Of a stretch of DNA of 64,000 bases, positions 61,301 through 64,000 are shown in pieces. The stretch lies in the NCBI GenBank assembly GCA_941918925.1, contig OW799233.1, positions 140,804,223 to 140,868,222 on the forward strand, in the 5' to 3' direction. The stretch is from Phyto melanocephala (lineage: Eukaryota; Arthropoda; Insecta; Diptera; Rhinophoridae). Every line of letters starts with the position of its first letter. Within the stretch, counting starts at the first letter, position 1. Position numbers and translations under genes: made by a program. Below the pieces are notes generated by a model. That model made no database searches. It saw only the letters and a program-made list of their open reading frames with translations, and had not been told where the DNA came from.

Positions 61301-62740
61301 AAAAAAGCCCTCCCTGTGATAGTACTCAAGATATATAATGTTAAAAATGGCATGGGTAAACAGACAATAGCAGTTATTGAGGGCAATGGCTTCATATACA
61401 TTTGAAATTCTAAAAAATGGATAATCAGTTTTTGGAGTTTATTCGCAAATAAGAAACAAAGACTTTTTGAGTAATATTTTTACTAACTTTAGAATTAGTT
61501 TAATTTGTATTTTTTAATGAAACCAAATGCATACTAGTTTACTATATTATATCAAAAGTATTTACGAAGATATCCAACAAGCCATTATTCTGTTTTTAAC
61601 TAATGGTGTTGGTAACGACCCCTTATTACTAGAGAATGTATGAAATAATGACCACTCATTACACAATTCAAAATATTTAGCTGAAAAGTTATTGGTGCAA
61701 AAAAATATACCATTCTAACTTGTTTACATTGTAAACGTTTTTAACAGTTTTTTTAACTGTTTTTACATACATACATACATTATATAAGTATGTGCATTAT
61801 TAATATTAAATATGTCGAGTTGGTTACAGAATAAATCGATCTAAATATTTTTATAACAAAGTCAAGACATTTTGCATACTGGGTTCCAATGTTTTTTACT
61901 TACGTAAAACCATTAAATTATGATATTTACAAATTAACCTTTTTTATGAATTGTAACCAGCCACCTTTGGCAACACTAGTATCTCAGTTATATTAAGGCT
62001 CATTTGTTTAAGTATGTGTGTACAGCACGCACGACCTGTAAATATTTATTCACTTCTTTTTAGTCTCTATGGTCTTAAAGTTGATATATTTTTAATTATT
62101 TGCATTTTAATTTTAACATTTTTATGTGTTTTCTGTTTTCACCTTTCCAAATTTTATGAGTCATCGTGATCCAAATAAAATATTTATACTTTGAGTTGTA
62201 AATTTTCTTCTTCCGTAGGTTTCTTGTTCTTTGTTTTTAAAGTTATATTTTTTAGTATTCAAGATAAAACGGAATGGTTAATGTTGATTATTAAGTGTGA
62301 AATTGTTTTCATTAGTTAAAAACATGTTGACTTATTTAGACCAAATAAAAAACAAAATACATGAAAAAAGTGACAGAAATAAGCAAAACATAAATAAATT
62401 AATTTTTGTCACATTAATTATAATTTTAAACACTTATTAAATTAAAATTTTAATTAAAAATAATAAGTACACCTGCTAATAAGTGGCGTTGTTGAGAAAA
62501 TTCTTAAAACGTATTTCTCTTAAAAAAATGAAAAAAAAATATGCTTTTTAAGTGTAAACTTCTTAACTGTAAACTTACACGAAATGTGAAAAGCCACATA
62601 CGCATGTGGCTGTGACATAATTATGTCATCATCATAAAGCGTAAATGTATCCGCTTCGGCCACATGTTTTTCATTTTTGGCCTAAAATACTTTCCGAGTA
62701 ATATTAAAATCTTACCGCATGCAGCCACTATGACTATTTT
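61301..62740. other. AT-rich intronic DNA, nothing recognised
   Basis: No gene supported. A short hairpin-like 'gccacatacgcatgtggc' lies at 62591-62608. Confidence 0.5.
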
Positions 62741-63455
62741 AACATGTAAGAGTGCTATATTCGGCCATGCCGAAACTCATATTCCCTTCACAACGTGTAG
62801 TCACGCAATAACAATAGTTTGTATCACCATTCATTTCATATGAAATACGTACATAGATATAAAAAACATACATATATAAAAACATCCCATTGTAAAATGC
62901 AAAAATGTACGTGTTTGTTAAAAACAAAAAAATTTAAAAAAAATAATAATAAATATAAATAATAAATATAAAACAAAAAAAATTTTAAAAAAAACAAAAA
63001 TAATAATATATTAAATAAAAAATAAAAATATAAAAAAATTAAAAAAAAAAAATAAAAAAAAATTAAAAAAATTTTGTTTGGTTCAGCTGGCATTCGATGC
63101 CACGTATACTCTAACCAGTATACACGTTTGTATGTATGTATGTTGTTGTTGTAATGTTGTTTTTGTGAAAAAAAAAATCGAAGTGGTCGTGAGTTTTTGC
63201 TCATATCTCAGTTGTTTATGTACCGATGTTTCTGATTTTCAATACCGATCTACTCCCGAATATTTCACCCGGGTCCAAGCGACGTCGGGGGGCCTCAAAA
63301 AGTTGATTTCAACATACACACGGACATACGGTCAGACTCCCCTATTCATAAGCTTTCAGAAAATATATACTTTATGGGGTCGAAAATGAAAATTGTAGAA
63401 ATTTCACACGGAATGACAAACCTATATATACGCTTTTTCACTGTGGGAAGGGTTA
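62741..63455 (+). repeat. Short composite repeat, near-complete copy (forward)
   Basis: Starts 'aacatgtaagagtgctatat' with hairpin TTCGGC-CAT-GCCGAA, has an A-rich middle (62930-63075), and ends 'actttatggggtcgaaaatg', 'acggaatgacaaa', 'gaaggg'. The long minus frame 62836-63204 (Phe/Leu-rich) is the complement of the A-rich middle and is not a gene. Confidence 0.85.
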
Positions 63456-64000
63456 GAGCCAAAAACCGTTTTAGAGCGAAGACCAAAATAAAAAAAGTGG
63501 TACAAAGGCTAAAAGTGTTTGCAAATAAAATAGCGTATGTCAACTTAGGTTGCACACAAGAAATTATTCTACTTCTAGTAAACTGAAAGATTATTAGAAA
63601 ATATCTTTCAAATGTGTTCAGAAATTACAACGTATATGGTTGTGTGTTTTAAAAAAAATTAAATAATTTGCCATTAAACAAACGTAAGTCAACATACTGC
63701 GTTAGTGCTGAACGCTGTTTGAATATACATATCGTCGTTCTCAAATTATTGTGTTCTATGTGGCACATAAAACATATACCTATAGACGATATGTATATAG
63801 AAGTTACGTTGCTATGCCAAAAATTGAAATGTGTTTATCTTAATTCCGAAATTTTTACAACCAAGTAAAGGGCGTTTAAAATCAAGCAATATGGAATTAA
63901 TAATTCGAAATCGTCAAAAATAATTTTATATGATATTTAAAAAAAAAAATTTGAGAGTTTCTAATAAAAAGTATTTAAATATAAATGATTTTCATTAAAT
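63456..64000. other. AT-rich intronic DNA to window end
   Basis: No supported gene. The frames at 63374-63586 and 63668-63868 have no family signal. Confidence 0.5.

Noticed and set aside
62836..63204. 122-codon minus-strand frame, Phe/Leu-rich
   Set aside because: It is the complement of the A-rich middle of a composite repeat. A similar frame appears in the 39-kb copy.

Overview
The window is AT-rich nuclear DNA from an insect, most likely a higher fly (cyclorrhaphan Diptera, probably a calyptrate). That placement is inferred from the transposon mix and the style of the dispersed repeats, not from a species marker. It contains one recognisable host gene, on the + strand: the middle of a beta-tubulin gene. 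Three exons are visible, at 29740-29907 (exon A), 30732-30899 (exon B) and 35901-36165 (exon C). Exons A and B are the same length (168 nt, 56 codons, phase 0 at both ends) and encode alternative versions of beta-tubulin residues 175-230. They look like a mutually exclusive pair. Exon C encodes residues 231-318 and ends inside codon 319. No exon for residues 1-174 or 319 onward is found, so the flanking introns must run past both window ends (at least 29.7 kb upstream and 27.8 kb downstream).

Everything else reads as giant intron filled with decayed mobile DNA. From left to right: a LINE fragment with a 557-bp tandem duplication (0.3-2.1 kb); degraded Tc1/mariner-type transposase remnants (3.2, 6.1, 12.0, 15.7, 23.5, 25.2, 31.6, 32.6 and 33.9 kb); a 0.93-kb fold-back element (13.8-14.7 kb); Helitron-like pieces (20.4 and 28.9 kb); the beta-tubulin exons (29.7-36.2 kb); a cluster of LINE remnants (36.7-42.2 kb); two 2.5-2.7-kb copies of a composite repeat with a 288-bp internal tandem repeat (43.0 and 57.0 kb); two nested Harbinger-like elements (46.9-49.3 kb); and hAT-type elements with 8-bp target duplications (34.65, 49.5 and 49.9-51.5 kb).

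A shorter relative of the composite repeat recurs on both strands (0.05, 4.3, 6.8, 17.2, 21.2, 27.6, 39.1, 51.7, 53.8 and 62.7 kb).

The biologically most interesting item is the exon A/B pair. By alternative splicing one gene could make two beta-tubulins that differ around the exchangeable-GTP site, helix H6 and the benzimidazole-site residue 198, while keeping the core guanine contacts. No tRNA, rRNA, CRISPR or LTR retroelement was recognised. Residue numbers follow ungapped beta-tubulin numbering assigned by eye. Transposon family names are by recognition of motifs and were not confirmed by any search.
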